38,767 nucleotides of DNA from an uncultured Pelagibacteraceae bacterium (GCA_902604265.1 CACKXX010000001.1:66628-105394); one strand, 5' to 3'. Counted from the first letter of the stretch, positions 19,349 to 28,655 are shown. Notes: generated from the letters alone by a model not told the origin. Numbers and translations are program-made.

Positions 19349-19972
19349 ATGGAAAAAGAAGAAAACCAAAACTCTCAAACTGAAGATAATAACGAAATTA
19401 AAGAAAATAAAGAAATAGAAAAAACTTCTGAAAATAAAGATTTAAAACCAGAAGATAAAATTAAAGAATTAGAAGATAAGCTTGCTAGAGCTTACGCAGA
19501 AATTGAAAATCAAAGAAGAAGATTTGAAAAGGAAAAAGATGATGCTTTTGATTATGGTGGTTTTTCTCTTGCTAGAGAAACATTAAATTTAATCGATAAT
19601 TTAGAAAGATCTAAGCTCGCATTAGAAAATGATGAAAATTTAAAAAATTCTGAGCCACTTAAAAAAACTTTAGACCATTTAAATGTAATTCAAAAAGATA
19701 TGATTTCTATATTAAAAAAAAATAATATTGAGGAAATAAAATCAATTGATCAAAAATTGGATCCTAATTTACATCAAGCAATGATGGAAGTAGAAGATGA
19801 TAAAAAGGAACCTGGAACTGTAGTTCAAGAAATTCAGAAGGGATTCATGATGAAGGATAGATTGTTAAGACCTTCATTGGTTGCCGTTTCTAAAAAGACA
19901 AATAAAAAGGAAAAAAATTTAAAACAAGAAGAAAAAAGTGAGCAAAATCAGTCAAAATATAATGAAAAATAG
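19349..19972 (+). CDS. grpE: Nucleotide exchange factor GrpE
   Basis: RAYAEIENQRRRFEKEKDDAFDYG, LDPNLHQAMMEVEDDKKEPGTVVQEIQKGFMMKDRLLRPSLVAVSK. Confidence 0.93.
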   Translation: MEKEENQNSQTEDNNEIKENKEIEKTSENKDLKPEDKIKELEDKLARAYAEIENQRRRFEKEKDDAFDYGGFSLARETLNLIDNLERSKLALENDENLKNSEPLKKTLDHLNVIQKDMISILKKNNIEEIKSIDQKLDPNLHQAMMEVEDDKKEPGTVVQEIQKGFMMKDRLLRPSLVAVSKKTNKKEKNLKQEEKSEQNQSKYNEK

Positions 19973-19985
19973 TTTTTTATGGGAA

Positions 19986-20013
19986 CTTGTAGATTAAAAA
20001 ATAACACATATAT
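19986..20013 (+). promoter_or_regulatory. Candidate RpoH (sigma32)-like promoter for dnaK
   Basis: CTTG (19986-19989), 17-bp gap, CATATAT (20007-20013), in the grpE-dnaK gap. Confidence 0.35.
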
Positions 20014-20024
20014 GAATTAAGATT

Positions 20025-21953
20025 ATGAGCAAAGTAATAGGTATAGATTTAGGAACAACAAATTCGTGTGTAGCGATTATGGAGGGTACTCAACCTAAAG
20101 TATTGGAGAATGCTGAAGGTGCAAGAACAACTCCTTCGGTTGTTGCATTTACTGAAGGTGAAGAAAAATTAGTTGGTCAACCTGCAAAAAGACAAGCAGT
20201 AACAAATCCAGAAAATACAATATTTGCAGTTAAAAGATTAATTGGAAGAAACTTTGAGGATCCAACAGTAAAAAAAGATATACAAACTTCTCCATTTAAA
20301 ATTATAAATTCAGATGGTGGTGACGCATGGATTGAGTCTCAAGGTAAAAAATATTCACCATCACAAATTTCAGCATTTGTTTTACAAAAAATGAAAGAGA
20401 CTGCTGAAAAGTATTTGGGACAAGAAGTTACTAAAGCAGTAATTACAGTTCCAGCTTACTTTAATGATGCCCAAAGACAAGCAACCAAAGATGCGGGGAA
20501 AATTGCTGGGTTAGAAGTTTTAAGAATAATTAATGAACCAACAGCTGCTTCATTAGCTTATGGTTTAGATAAAAAACAAAATAAAAAAATTGCAGTTTAT
20601 GACCTGGGTGGAGGAACTTTTGATGTTTCAATACTAGAACTTGGAGATGGGGTATTTGAAGTCAAGTCAACTAACGGTGACACTTTTTTAGGTGGTGAAG
20701 ATTTTGATAATACAATTGTTGATTACCTATTAAGCGAATTTAAAAAAGAAAATGGAATAGATTTAAAAGCAGATAAACTTGCATTACAAAGATTAAAAGA
20801 GGCTGCAGAAAAAGCAAAAATTGAACTATCTTCAGCAGCTCAGACTGAAATTAATTTACCGTTTATAACTGCGGACAAAACAGGTCCGAAGCATATTAAT
20901 ATGAAAATGACTAGAGCAAAATTAGAGGCCTTAGTTGAAGATTTAATTGGAAGAACAATTCCGCCTTGTAAAACTGCTCTTAAAGATGCTGGATTATCTG
21001 CAAGTGAAATTAATGAAGTAATTTTAGTCGGTGGAATGACAAGAATGCCTAAAGTGATAGAAGAGGTTAAAAATTTTTTTGGAAAAGAACCAAACAAAAG
21101 TGTAAACCCTGATGAAGTAGTAGCAACAGGAGCAGCTATTCAGGCAGGAGTACTTCAGGGTGATGTTAAAGATGTATTGTTGTTAGATGTTACTCCTTTG
21201 TCTTTAGGAATAGAGACACTTGGTGGAGTATCTACAAAGCTTATAGATAAAAATACAACTATACCAACAAAAAAAAGCCAAGTTTTTTCAACAGCAGAAG
21301 ATAATCAACCCGCGGTATCAATAAGAGTGCTTCAAGGAGAAAGAGAAATGGCATCTGACAATAAGTTATTAGGTAATTTTGAATTAGTTGGAATAGCTCC
21401 AGCTGCAAGAGGTGTTCCTCAAATAGAAGTTACATTTGATATAGATGCTAATGGAATTGTAAATGTATCTGCAAAAGATAAAGGAACTGGAAAAGAACAA
21501 AAAATTCAAATTCAGGCTTCGGGTGGTTTAAGTGAAGAAGAAATTAATAAAATGGTTAAAGAAGCAGAAGCAAATAAAGATGCAGATAAAAAGAAAAGAG
21601 AATCAGTTGATGTAAGAAACCAAGCCGATACATTATTACATTCTACAGAGAAAAACTTAAAAGAGCATGGAAGTAAAGTTTCAGATGCAGACAAAAAAGC
21701 AATTGAAACTGCCTCAGCTAACTTAAGAAATGCCTTAAAAGGAACTAATGTTGAGGATATTAAGAAAAATACTCAGGACTTAGTCCAAGCTTCAATGAAA
21801 TTAGGTGAAGCAATTTATAAGTCTCAGCAAAATTCTAAGCCTGCTGACACACCAAAAGATGCAAAGGTAAAAGAAGAAGGAAAAAAAGACGAAAATGTTG
21901 TTGATGCAGACTTTGAAGAAGTAAAAGACGAAAATAAAGAAAAAAGCGCCTAA
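20025..21953 (+). CDS. dnaK: Chaperone DnaK (Hsp70)
   Basis: [42 protein letters not shown]. Confidence 0.98.
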   Translation: MSKVIGIDLGTTNSCVAIMEGTQPKVLENAEGARTTPSVVAFTEGEEKLVGQPAKRQAVTNPENTIFAVKRLIGRNFEDPTVKKDIQTSPFKIINSDGGDAWIESQGKKYSPSQISAFVLQKMKETAEKYLGQEVTKAVITVPAYFNDAQRQATKDAGKIAGLEVLRIINEPTAASLAYGLDKKQNKKIAVYDLGGGTFDVSILELGDGVFEVKSTNGDTFLGGEDFDNTIVDYLLSEFKKENGIDLKADKLALQRLKEAAEKAKIELSSAAQTEINLPFITADKTGPKHINMKMTRAKLEALVEDLIGRTIPPCKTALKDAGLSASEINEVILVGGMTRMPKVIEEVKNFFGKEPNKSVNPDEVVATGAAIQAGVLQGDVKDVLLLDVTPLSLGIETLGGVSTKLIDKNTTIPTKKSQVFSTAEDNQPAVSIRVLQGEREMASDNKLLGNFELVGIAPAARGVPQIEVTFDIDANGIVNVSAKDKGTGKEQKIQIQASGGLSEEEINKMVKEAEANKDADKKKRESVDVRNQADTLLHSTEKNLKEHGSKVSDADKKAIETASANLRNALKGTNVEDIKKNTQDLVQASMKLGEAIYKSQQNSKPADTPKDAKVKEEGKKDENVVDADFEEVKDENKEKSA

Positions 21954-21979
21954 GCTAACAACTATTTGTCTAATTAGTT

Positions 21980-23101
21980 ATGGCAAAAAGAGATTATTAC
22001 GAAGTCTTAGGTGTAAACAAGAGTGCAACTCCAGACCAAATAAAATCAGCATATAGAAAACTAGCTGTAAAATATCACCCAGACAAAAATAAAGGTGATA
22101 AAGCAGCTGAAGAAAAGTTTAAAGAAGCATCTGAAGCTTATCATATTTTATCAAACTCTGAACGTAAACAAAACTACGATAACTTTGGTCATGCAGCTTT
22201 TGAAAATGGTGGTGGAAGAGGTGGTTTTGGAAATTTTGATTTTTCTAGTTCTTTCTCAGATATATTTGAAGATTTTTTTGGAGAAGGTTTTGGTGGAGGA
22301 AGACGTTCTCGAAGAACCAATAATAGAGGATCTGATTTAAGATATGATTTATCAATAACTTTAGAAGAATCATATAATGGGAAAAAACAAGATATTAAAT
22401 TTTCAACATCTGAAAAATGTGATACTTGCAAAGGATCAGGATCCAAACCAGGACATAATGCTGGTACATGCTCTATGTGTGGTGGTCATGGCCAAGTTAG
22501 ATCAAGTCAAGGATTTTTTACGGTTCAACAAACATGTCCACAGTGTTCAGGTTCAGGTGAAGAAATTACAAATCCATGTAATAGTTGTAGTGGACAAGGA
22601 AAACAACAAACTTCAAAAAGACTTTCTGTTTCAATTCCAAAAGGTGTTGATGATGGTACGAGGATAAGACTTGCCGGTAAAGGCGAAGCTGGATCAAGGG
22701 GTGGAGGAAATGGAGATCTTTATCTATTTATAAATGTTAATTCACATAGTCTATTTAAAAGATCAGATGAAAATTTATTTTTTGAATGCCCAATATCTAT
22801 TGCTGATGCAGCCTTAGGAACATCAATTGAAATACCAACTATTGATGGTGGGAAAGCCAAAATAAAAATTCCTTCAGGAACACAAAGTGGAAAACGATTT
22901 AGATTGAAAGGTAAAGGAATGCCATATATGAGAGGAAGTGGAGTTGGAGATTTGTATGTACAAGTTAATACTGAAGTTCCAGTTTCTTTAAATAGAGAAC
23001 AGAAAGAATTACTTGAAAAATTTAGAGAAATTGAGAATGAAAAATCAAATCCAAGTATTAAAAAATTCTTTCAAAAAGCAAAAATTTTTTGGAAAAATTA
23101 A
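21980..23101 (+). CDS. dnaJ: Chaperone DnaJ
   Basis: J domain YYEVLGVNKSATPDQIKSAYRKLAVKYHPDKN; CxxCxGxG zinc repeats. Confidence 0.98.
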   Translation: MAKRDYYEVLGVNKSATPDQIKSAYRKLAVKYHPDKNKGDKAAEEKFKEASEAYHILSNSERKQNYDNFGHAAFENGGGRGGFGNFDFSSSFSDIFEDFFGEGFGGGRRSRRTNNRGSDLRYDLSITLEESYNGKKQDIKFSTSEKCDTCKGSGSKPGHNAGTCSMCGGHGQVRSSQGFFTVQQTCPQCSGSGEEITNPCNSCSGQGKQQTSKRLSVSIPKGVDDGTRIRLAGKGEAGSRGGGNGDLYLFINVNSHSLFKRSDENLFFECPISIADAALGTSIEIPTIDGGKAKIKIPSGTQSGKRFRLKGKGMPYMRGSGVGDLYVQVNTEVPVSLNREQKELLEKFREIENEKSNPSIKKFFQKAKIFWKN

Positions 23102-23937
23102 TGTCAGATATCGAAGTAAATCAAATAATTAACCCAATTCCAGCAACAGATGGTGCTGGTGTTAAATTAAAAAGAAGTATTGGTTTAAAACCAAATTATT
23201 TTGATCCATTTTTAATGTTAGATGAATTTGGATCTGAAAACAAAGACGATTATATTGCTGGATTTCCGCCTCATCCTCACAGAGGAATTGAAACAGTTAC
23301 ATATATGTTAGCTGGAGATTTCGAGCATAAAGATAGTACTGGTGGCCAAGGTAGAATGACAGCAGGAGATGTTCAATGGATGAAAACGGGAAGTGGAATA
23401 ATTCATTCAGAAATGCCAGCAATGAAGGGAGGAAAACTCCACGGTTTTCAATTGTGGATTAATATGCCATCAAAAATAAAAATGAGCAAACCTGAATATC
23501 TCTATATTGATTCAGATAAGATGGCGGTCCATAAAGATGAAGAAAAAAAAATTAAAATAATTGCAGGTAAATTTGAGAAAGCTGAAGGTCCAATTAAAGG
23601 ACATAATATAGAACCAATTTATTTTGATATTGAAATTAAAAAGGGAAAAGAATTTAACTTTGGTATTCCATCAAATCATAATTCATTTATATATTTAATT
23701 GATGGTGAAATTAAAATTGGTGACAAAAAACATGATAAAGTTATAGGCTCTACTCTAATTCTACTAACAAAAGGTGAAAATTTGAGAGTTTCGGCTTTAT
23801 CTGATACAAAATTTCTATTAATCTCAGGCAAACCAATAGGTGAACAAATTGCTAGAGGTGGTCCATTTGTAATGAATACAAAACAAGAAATTATTCAAGC
23901 TGTAAATGATTATCATAATGGAACTTTTGTGAAATGA
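23101..23937 (+). CDS. Pirin-family protein
   Basis: FDPFLMLDEFG, GFPPHPHRGIETVTYMLAGDFEHKDSTGGQGRMTAGDVQWMKTGSGIIHSEMP; ATG 23101 overlaps dnaJ stop. Confidence 0.93.
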   Translation: MSDIEVNQIINPIPATDGAGVKLKRSIGLKPNYFDPFLMLDEFGSENKDDYIAGFPPHPHRGIETVTYMLAGDFEHKDSTGGQGRMTAGDVQWMKTGSGIIHSEMPAMKGGKLHGFQLWINMPSKIKMSKPEYLYIDSDKMAVHKDEEKKIKIIAGKFEKAEGPIKGHNIEPIYFDIEIKKGKEFNFGIPSNHNSFIYLIDGEIKIGDKKHDKVIGSTLILLTKGENLRVSALSDTKFLLISGKPIGEQIARGGPFVMNTKQEIIQAVNDYHNGTFVK

Positions 23938-24710
23938 AAAAAATTAATTTAGCTATTACTGGATGTATGGGCAGAATGGGTCAACAAATAATTAAATCTG
24001 CTAAATCTGATAAAAATTTTAAAATAGTATCTCTTACTGAAAATAGAATAATTAATAAAAAAATTCATGGAATTAAACCTAGCTTAAATACTGTAGAAGC
24101 TTTTAAAAAAGCTAACTTAATAATAGATTTTACAGTACCAAAATGTACTTTTGAAGTTCTTAAAATTGCATCAAGACTAAAGAAAAAAGTAGTTATTGGA
24201 ACAACAGGATTTTCTAAAAAAGAAGAAAATTTGATTAAAAAATATTCAAAAAAAATACCAATACTTATAGCTGGAAATATGAGCTTAGGAATAAACTTAC
24301 TAATGTATTTAACTGAAATTGCCTCAAAATCTCTAGGAAATAATTTCTTAAGTAAGGTTTTTGAAATTCATCATAAACATAAAAAAGATCATCCTTCAGG
24401 TACAGCTTTAATGCTTGGAAAAGGTATAGCTGTTGGAAAAAATAAAGACTTTTATAAGTTTATAGGAAAAAAGTATTTAAACAAAAAATCTTTTCCTTAT
24501 GGAAAAAAAATTAATTTTAATTCATTAAGAAAAGGTGAGGTTATTGGTGAACATGAAGTAACTTTTTCAAGTGGTAAAGAAATAATTACATTAAATCACG
24601 AAGCATTTGATAGAGCTCTTTATTCAGAAGGAGCATTTACTGCAGCTAAATGGTTAATGAATAAAAAACCTGGTCTATATTCAATGAGAGATGTTTTGAA
24701 TTTTAAATGA
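23934..24710 (+). CDS. dapB: 4-hydroxy-tetrahydrodipicolinate reductase
   Basis: ITGCMGRMGQQIIKS, VVIGTTGFS, EIHHKHKKDHPSGTAL. Confidence 0.95.
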   Translation: MKKINLAITGCMGRMGQQIIKSAKSDKNFKIVSLTENRIINKKIHGIKPSLNTVEAFKKANLIIDFTVPKCTFEVLKIASRLKKKVVIGTTGFSKKEENLIKKYSKKIPILIAGNMSLGINLLMYLTEIASKSLGNNFLSKVFEIHHKHKKDHPSGTALMLGKGIAVGKNKDFYKFIGKKYLNKKSFPYGKKINFNSLRKGEVIGEHEVTFSSGKEIITLNHEAFDRALYSEGAFTAAKWLMNKKPGLYSMRDVLNFK

Positions 24711-25360
24711 ATAAAGTTCAAAGATCCAAAATAATATTAAAAATATTAAATAAGACTTATCCAAAAACACCCATTCCTTTAAAATATATAAATAAATTTA
24801 CATTGTTAGTTTCTGTTTTGTTATCTGCTCAAACTACTGATGTTAATGTAAATAATGTTACTAAAAATATTTATCCAAAATATAATAAACCGGAACATTT
24901 TATAAAATTGGGAAGAAAGAAAATTGAAGGATTAATTAAAAGTATAGGTATTTTTAGAGTGAAGGCTAAAAGTATTTATTTGCTATCAAAACAAATTGTG
25001 GAAGAGCATAATGGAAAGGTTCCTGATAATTTTGAAGATCTTGAAAAACTACCGGGTGTGGGTCATAAAACCGCAAGTGTAGTTATGGCTCAAGGATTTG
25101 GTCACCCAGCTTTCCCTGTAGATACACATATTCACCGGCTAGCACAAAGGTGGGGCTTAACTAATGGCAAAAACGTTGTCCAAACCGAAAAAGATTTAAA
25201 AAGATTATTTCCAAAAAAATTTTGGAATAAACTCCATCTTCAAATTATTTATTATGGAAGAGAATATTGTAAAGCTAGAGAATGTTATGGTTTAACTTGT
25301 AAAATTTGTACTACTTGTTATCCTTATAGAAAATCACCAATAAAAACAAAGAAAGCTTAA
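24707..25360 (+). CDS. nth: Endonuclease III
   Basis: LLSAQTTDVNVN, LPGVGHKTASVVM, VDTHIHRLAQRWGL, C-terminal 4Fe-4S Cys cluster CKARECYGLTCKICTTC. Confidence 0.95.
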   Translation: MNKVQRSKIILKILNKTYPKTPIPLKYINKFTLLVSVLLSAQTTDVNVNNVTKNIYPKYNKPEHFIKLGRKKIEGLIKSIGIFRVKAKSIYLLSKQIVEEHNGKVPDNFEDLEKLPGVGHKTASVVMAQGFGHPAFPVDTHIHRLAQRWGLTNGKNVVQTEKDLKRLFPKKFWNKLHLQIIYYGREYCKARECYGLTCKICTTCYPYRKSPIKTKKA

Positions 25361-25362
25361 TT

Positions 25363-26292
25363 ATGAAAATTTTAGGAATAGGAAACGCAATTGTAGATGT
25401 TATCTGTAAAGTTGATGACAATTTTATTACTCAAAATGGTTTAACTAAAAGTACCATGAAATTAATTTTTGATGAAAATGAATTTAAAAAATTATTAACT
25501 AATCTTAAAATAGAAAAAACTGTTTCTGGTGGATCAGTTGCAAATTCAATAGTGGGCATATCTCAATTAGGTAACAAAGTAGGTTTTATAGGTAAAGTAT
25601 CAGATGATGATCTTGGAACCAAGTATGAAGAAGGATTAAAAAAAGAAAATGTAGAATATTTTTATTCCAAAAAAAAAGAAGAGTTACCAACAGGAACATG
25701 TTTAATTTTAGTTACACCGGACTCAGAAAGAACAATGTGTACATTTTTAGGAACCGCAGGAAAAATTAACGAAAGTGATGTTGGTTCTGATGCAATTAAA
25801 CAAAGTGAAATAATATTTCTTGAAGGCTATCTATGGGACGAAGGAGAACCAAAGAAAGCATTCGATAAAGCAATTAATAATGCAAAAAAAGTTGCAATGT
25901 CACTTTCTGATCAGTTTTGTGTTGATAGACACAAACCTCATTTTTTAGATTTAGTAAAAAATAAATTAGATATTACATTTGCAAATGAACAAGAATTTAC
26001 TTCATTGATCGATGCTAAAAACTTTGACGAGGTTATAAATTTTTCTAAAAAACTTGATAAAATAATCGTAATAACTCGAGGAGAAAACGGAGCTATTGCT
26101 ATAAAAGGAAACGAAATTGTTGAATGCGATGTTCAAAAAAATCTTAAAATTGTTGATCTAACTGGTGCTGGAGATCTTTTTGCTGCTGGATTTTTACATG
26201 GACATGTAAATAATTTATCAATTAAAGAAAGTTTACAAAAAGGAACAGAAATGTCTTCTAAGGTTATTCAGCAAATAGGTGCTAGGCTATAG
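25363..26292 (+). CDS. PfkB-family kinase (adenosine/sugar kinase)
   Basis: GNAIVDVICKV, GGSVANSIVGISQLGNKVGFIGKV, DLTGAGDLFAAGFLHG. Confidence 0.9.
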   Translation: MKILGIGNAIVDVICKVDDNFITQNGLTKSTMKLIFDENEFKKLLTNLKIEKTVSGGSVANSIVGISQLGNKVGFIGKVSDDDLGTKYEEGLKKENVEYFYSKKKEELPTGTCLILVTPDSERTMCTFLGTAGKINESDVGSDAIKQSEIIFLEGYLWDEGEPKKAFDKAINNAKKVAMSLSDQFCVDRHKPHFLDLVKNKLDITFANEQEFTSLIDAKNFDEVINFSKKLDKIIVITRGENGAIAIKGNEIVECDVQKNLKIVDLTGAGDLFAAGFLHGHVNNLSIKESLQKGTEMSSKVIQQIGARL

Positions 26293-26293
26293 A

Positions 26294-26401
26294 TCATCTT
26301 TTTTTTCTTTTAAAACTACCTTTGCCTTTTTTTGGTTTAACAATTCTTGGCTTATATTTTTTTGACAAAAGATCTTTTGCTATAAAGTTTCTTTTTTTCA
26401 T
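26294..26401 (-). CDS. ArfA-like alternative ribosome-rescue factor (35 aa; absent from the supplied ORF track)
   Basis: Minus-strand ATG(26401)..TGA(26294): MKKRNFIAKDLLSKKYKPRIVKPKKGKGSFKRKKR*. YKPRIVKPKKGKGSFKRK aligns without gaps to E. coli ArfA FRQRVEKNKKGKGSYMRK (recalled sequence). ATGA overlap with the upstream regulator. Confidence 0.75.
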   Translation of the reverse strand: MKKRNFIAKDLLSKKYKPRIVKPKKGKGSFKRKKR

Positions 26402-26970
26402 TTAATTACATAACCTTGCTTTGTGCTATTTATAAAATTATCATCATTAAAATTTTCTAATATTTTTTTTCTTAGCCTATAAATATGCGTTTCGACAGTA
26501 TGCGTTTCTAAATTAGAATTATGGCCCCACACTTTCTTTTGAAGTTTTTCTATATTTTGTGGCTTTTTAGAATTTGCTAAAAATAATATTATTTGTATTT
26601 CTCTTTCGGTTAGCTTTAAAATTTCTTTGGCATTTTTGATTATTCTTGAGTTTAAATCTATTGAATATTTACCAATCAATACATCTGATTGTTCAGAATA
26701 CTTTAATTTTAACAAACTTACATTTATTTTTTCTATTAATGTATTAAATGATTCAGGAAATTTATTTAATACTAATTGAAATTTTTCTCCTTTAATTTCG
26801 TTTGTAGAATCTGTTAAAATTAAATAATTTTCATTAATATTTTTTTTTAGATTTGGTAGATTTTCTTTTTCAGAAAATGAATATATGTTGAAATCTAAAT
26901 GAATTTTTAATTCATTTAAAATCTTATATAATTCTGGTAGTTTATAAATTAATACATTCTGATCATTCAT
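26398..26970 (-). CDS. OmpR-type winged-helix DNA-binding protein with degenerate receiver-like N-terminus
   Basis: C-terminus LTEREIQIILFLANSKKPQNIEKLQKKVWGHNSNLETHTVETHIYRLRKKILE...NSTKQGYVIK; ATG 26970 (MNDQNVLIYK) is preferred over ORF-track start 27162, which is antisense to the next gene. Confidence 0.85.
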   Translation of the reverse strand: MNDQNVLIYKLPELYKILNELKIHLDFNIYSFSEKENLPNLKKNINENYLILTDSTNEIKGEKFQLVLNKFPESFNTLIEKINVSLLKLKYSEQSDVLIGKYSIDLNSRIIKNAKEILKLTEREIQIILFLANSKKPQNIEKLQKKVWGHNSNLETHTVETHIYRLRKKILENFNDDNFINSTKQGYVIK

Positions 26971-26983
26971 AAATTTAAAAATT

Positions 26984-27475
26984 ATGATAATTAAAATTAA
27001 AAATAAAGATACTCTAATTATTGGTGAATTCAAACTTAAATGCTGTATTGGAAGAAATGGTATTTCAAAAAATAAAACTGAAGGAGATTTAACCACCCCA
27101 GCAGGAAATTTTAAAATTGGAAATTTATACTGGAGAGATGATAGAGTAAAAAAACCTATCACAAAATTATTATGTAAAAAAATTAAAAGAAATATGGGAT
27201 GGTGTAATGATATTAATAGTTCTTACTATAATAAAGAAATTAAAAAAAACAAAAAAATTAGATATGAAAAAATATATAGAAATGACTATAAATATAATTA
27301 CTTTATTTTAATAAAGTATAATTATGACAAACCAGAAAAAAATAAAGGAAGTGCTATTTTTATTCACCTTACTAAAAATTACAAACCTACAGCGGGATGC
27401 ATTGCTCTTAAAAAAAAAGATTTTTTAATTTTTGCTAAAATAATAAGAAAAAATAGTAAAATAATTATAAATTAG
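26984..27475 (+). CDS. YkuD-family L,D-transpeptidase-like protein
   Basis: GRNGISKNKTEGDLTTPAGNFKIG and GSAIFIHLTKNYKPTAGCIAL catalytic region; no evident signal peptide. Confidence 0.85.
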   Translation: MIIKIKNKDTLIIGEFKLKCCIGRNGISKNKTEGDLTTPAGNFKIGNLYWRDDRVKKPITKLLCKKIKRNMGWCNDINSSYYNKEIKKNKKIRYEKIYRNDYKYNYFILIKYNYDKPEKNKGSAIFIHLTKNYKPTAGCIALKKKDFLIFAKIIRKNSKIIIN

Positions 27476-28131
27476 CTTCTTTGTCCAAAAATTTTTGAAC
27501 CAATTCTTAAAAATGTTGAAGTATACTCAATAGCCTCAATATAATCTTCAGACATGCCCATGCTCATTTCTTTTAATTTTAAGTAACTATTAATTTTTTT
27601 CATTTCAGAAAAAAATATTTTTGGATCTTTCTTCATAGGAGGTAGACACATTGTTCCTATGATATCTAGATTTAGCTTTTTACATTCAGTATAAAAATCT
27701 AGTATATTGTTTTTACTTACACCTGATTTTTGATCTTCATTACCGATATTGATTTGAATAAAAATTTTTGGCTTATTAGCATAATTTTTTTGCTCTTCAG
27801 AAATTTTTTTTGCTAATTTTAAACTGTCTACAGAATGTATATAATCAAATATTTTTAAGGCAAATTTAACTTTATTAGTTTGTAGTTTACCTACCATATG
27901 AAGTTTTATGTCTTTATTATTTTTTTTAATTTCAGGCCATTTTTCCAAAGCCTCTTGAACTTTATTTTCACCAAAATGAATATGGCCACTTTCAATCAAT
28001 GGCCTAATATGATCCATTAAAAATGTTTTTGATACTGCAATAATTTCCGGTGTATAATTGTATTTTAACTCAATAATTTTTGTTTTAATTTGAGTTTTTA
28101 TATTTAATAGGTTTTGAACAGTTTTATGCAT
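27472..28131 (-). CDS. YggS-family PLP homeostasis protein
   Basis: IIAVSKTF, HFGENKVQEALEKWPEI, HMVGKLQTNKVKF, SMGMSEDYIEAIEYTSTFLRIGSKIFG. Confidence 0.95.
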   Translation of the reverse strand: MHKTVQNLLNIKTQIKTKIIELKYNYTPEIIAVSKTFLMDHIRPLIESGHIHFGENKVQEALEKWPEIKKNNKDIKLHMVGKLQTNKVKFALKIFDYIHSVDSLKLAKKISEEQKNYANKPKIFIQINIGNEDQKSGVSKNNILDFYTECKKLNLDIIGTMCLPPMKKDPKIFFSEMKKINSYLKLKEMSMGMSEDYIEAIEYTSTFLRIGSKIFGQRS

Positions 28132-28653
28132 TTAAAAAAATATTATTTTATAAATAAATTTGATCCTTATCATATTAAAAAATTAAACAAAAATACTTCA
28201 ATTATTTACAGAAATTATAATTCTATAATTAACATTAGTTTATTAATCAAAATAAGGAATTTTTGTAGAAAAAATAGAAGAAAATTTTATTTGTCTAATG
28301 ATGTAAAACTTGCATTAAAGCTTAATTTAGATGGTGTTTATTTGCCTTCTTTCAACAAATCGTTAAAACATCTAAATTACCAAATAAAAAAAGATTTTCT
28401 AATTATAGGATCGGCGCACAATCTTCTAGAGATTAGAATTAAAGAAAAACAAAAAATTAGTCATATTTTTATTTCATCAATCTTTAAAAAAGAAAAAAAT
28501 TATTTGGGTTTTTACAAATTTAAGAATTTATCAAAAATGACAAAAAAAAAGGTTATTGCCTTAGGTGGCATAAACAATAATAATATAAGAAAAATAAATA
28601 TGCTTAATATTTCAGGTTTTGCTGCAATAGATTATTTTAATAAACTTAAATAA
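28126..28653 (+). CDS. ThiE/TenI-like (thiamine phosphate synthase-like) protein, divergent
   Basis: KYYFINKF...FYLSNDVKLALKLNLDGVYLPS...LIIGSAHN...VIALGGINNNNIRKI; TIM-barrel-like ThiE pattern with altered motifs. ATG 28126. Confidence 0.7.
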   Translation: MHLKKYYFINKFDPYHIKKLNKNTSIIYRNYNSIINISLLIKIRNFCRKNRRKFYLSNDVKLALKLNLDGVYLPSFNKSLKHLNYQIKKDFLIIGSAHNLLEIRIKEKQKISHIFISSIFKKEKNYLGFYKFKNLSKMTKKKVIALGGINNNNIRKINMLNISGFAAIDYFNKLK

Positions 28654-28655
28654 AA

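Noticed and set aside
22095-22667. Overlapping alternate-frame ORFs in dnaJ (81, 85, 96 aa)
   Set aside because: Result from the Gly/Cys-rich repeats of dnaJ; no recognizable product
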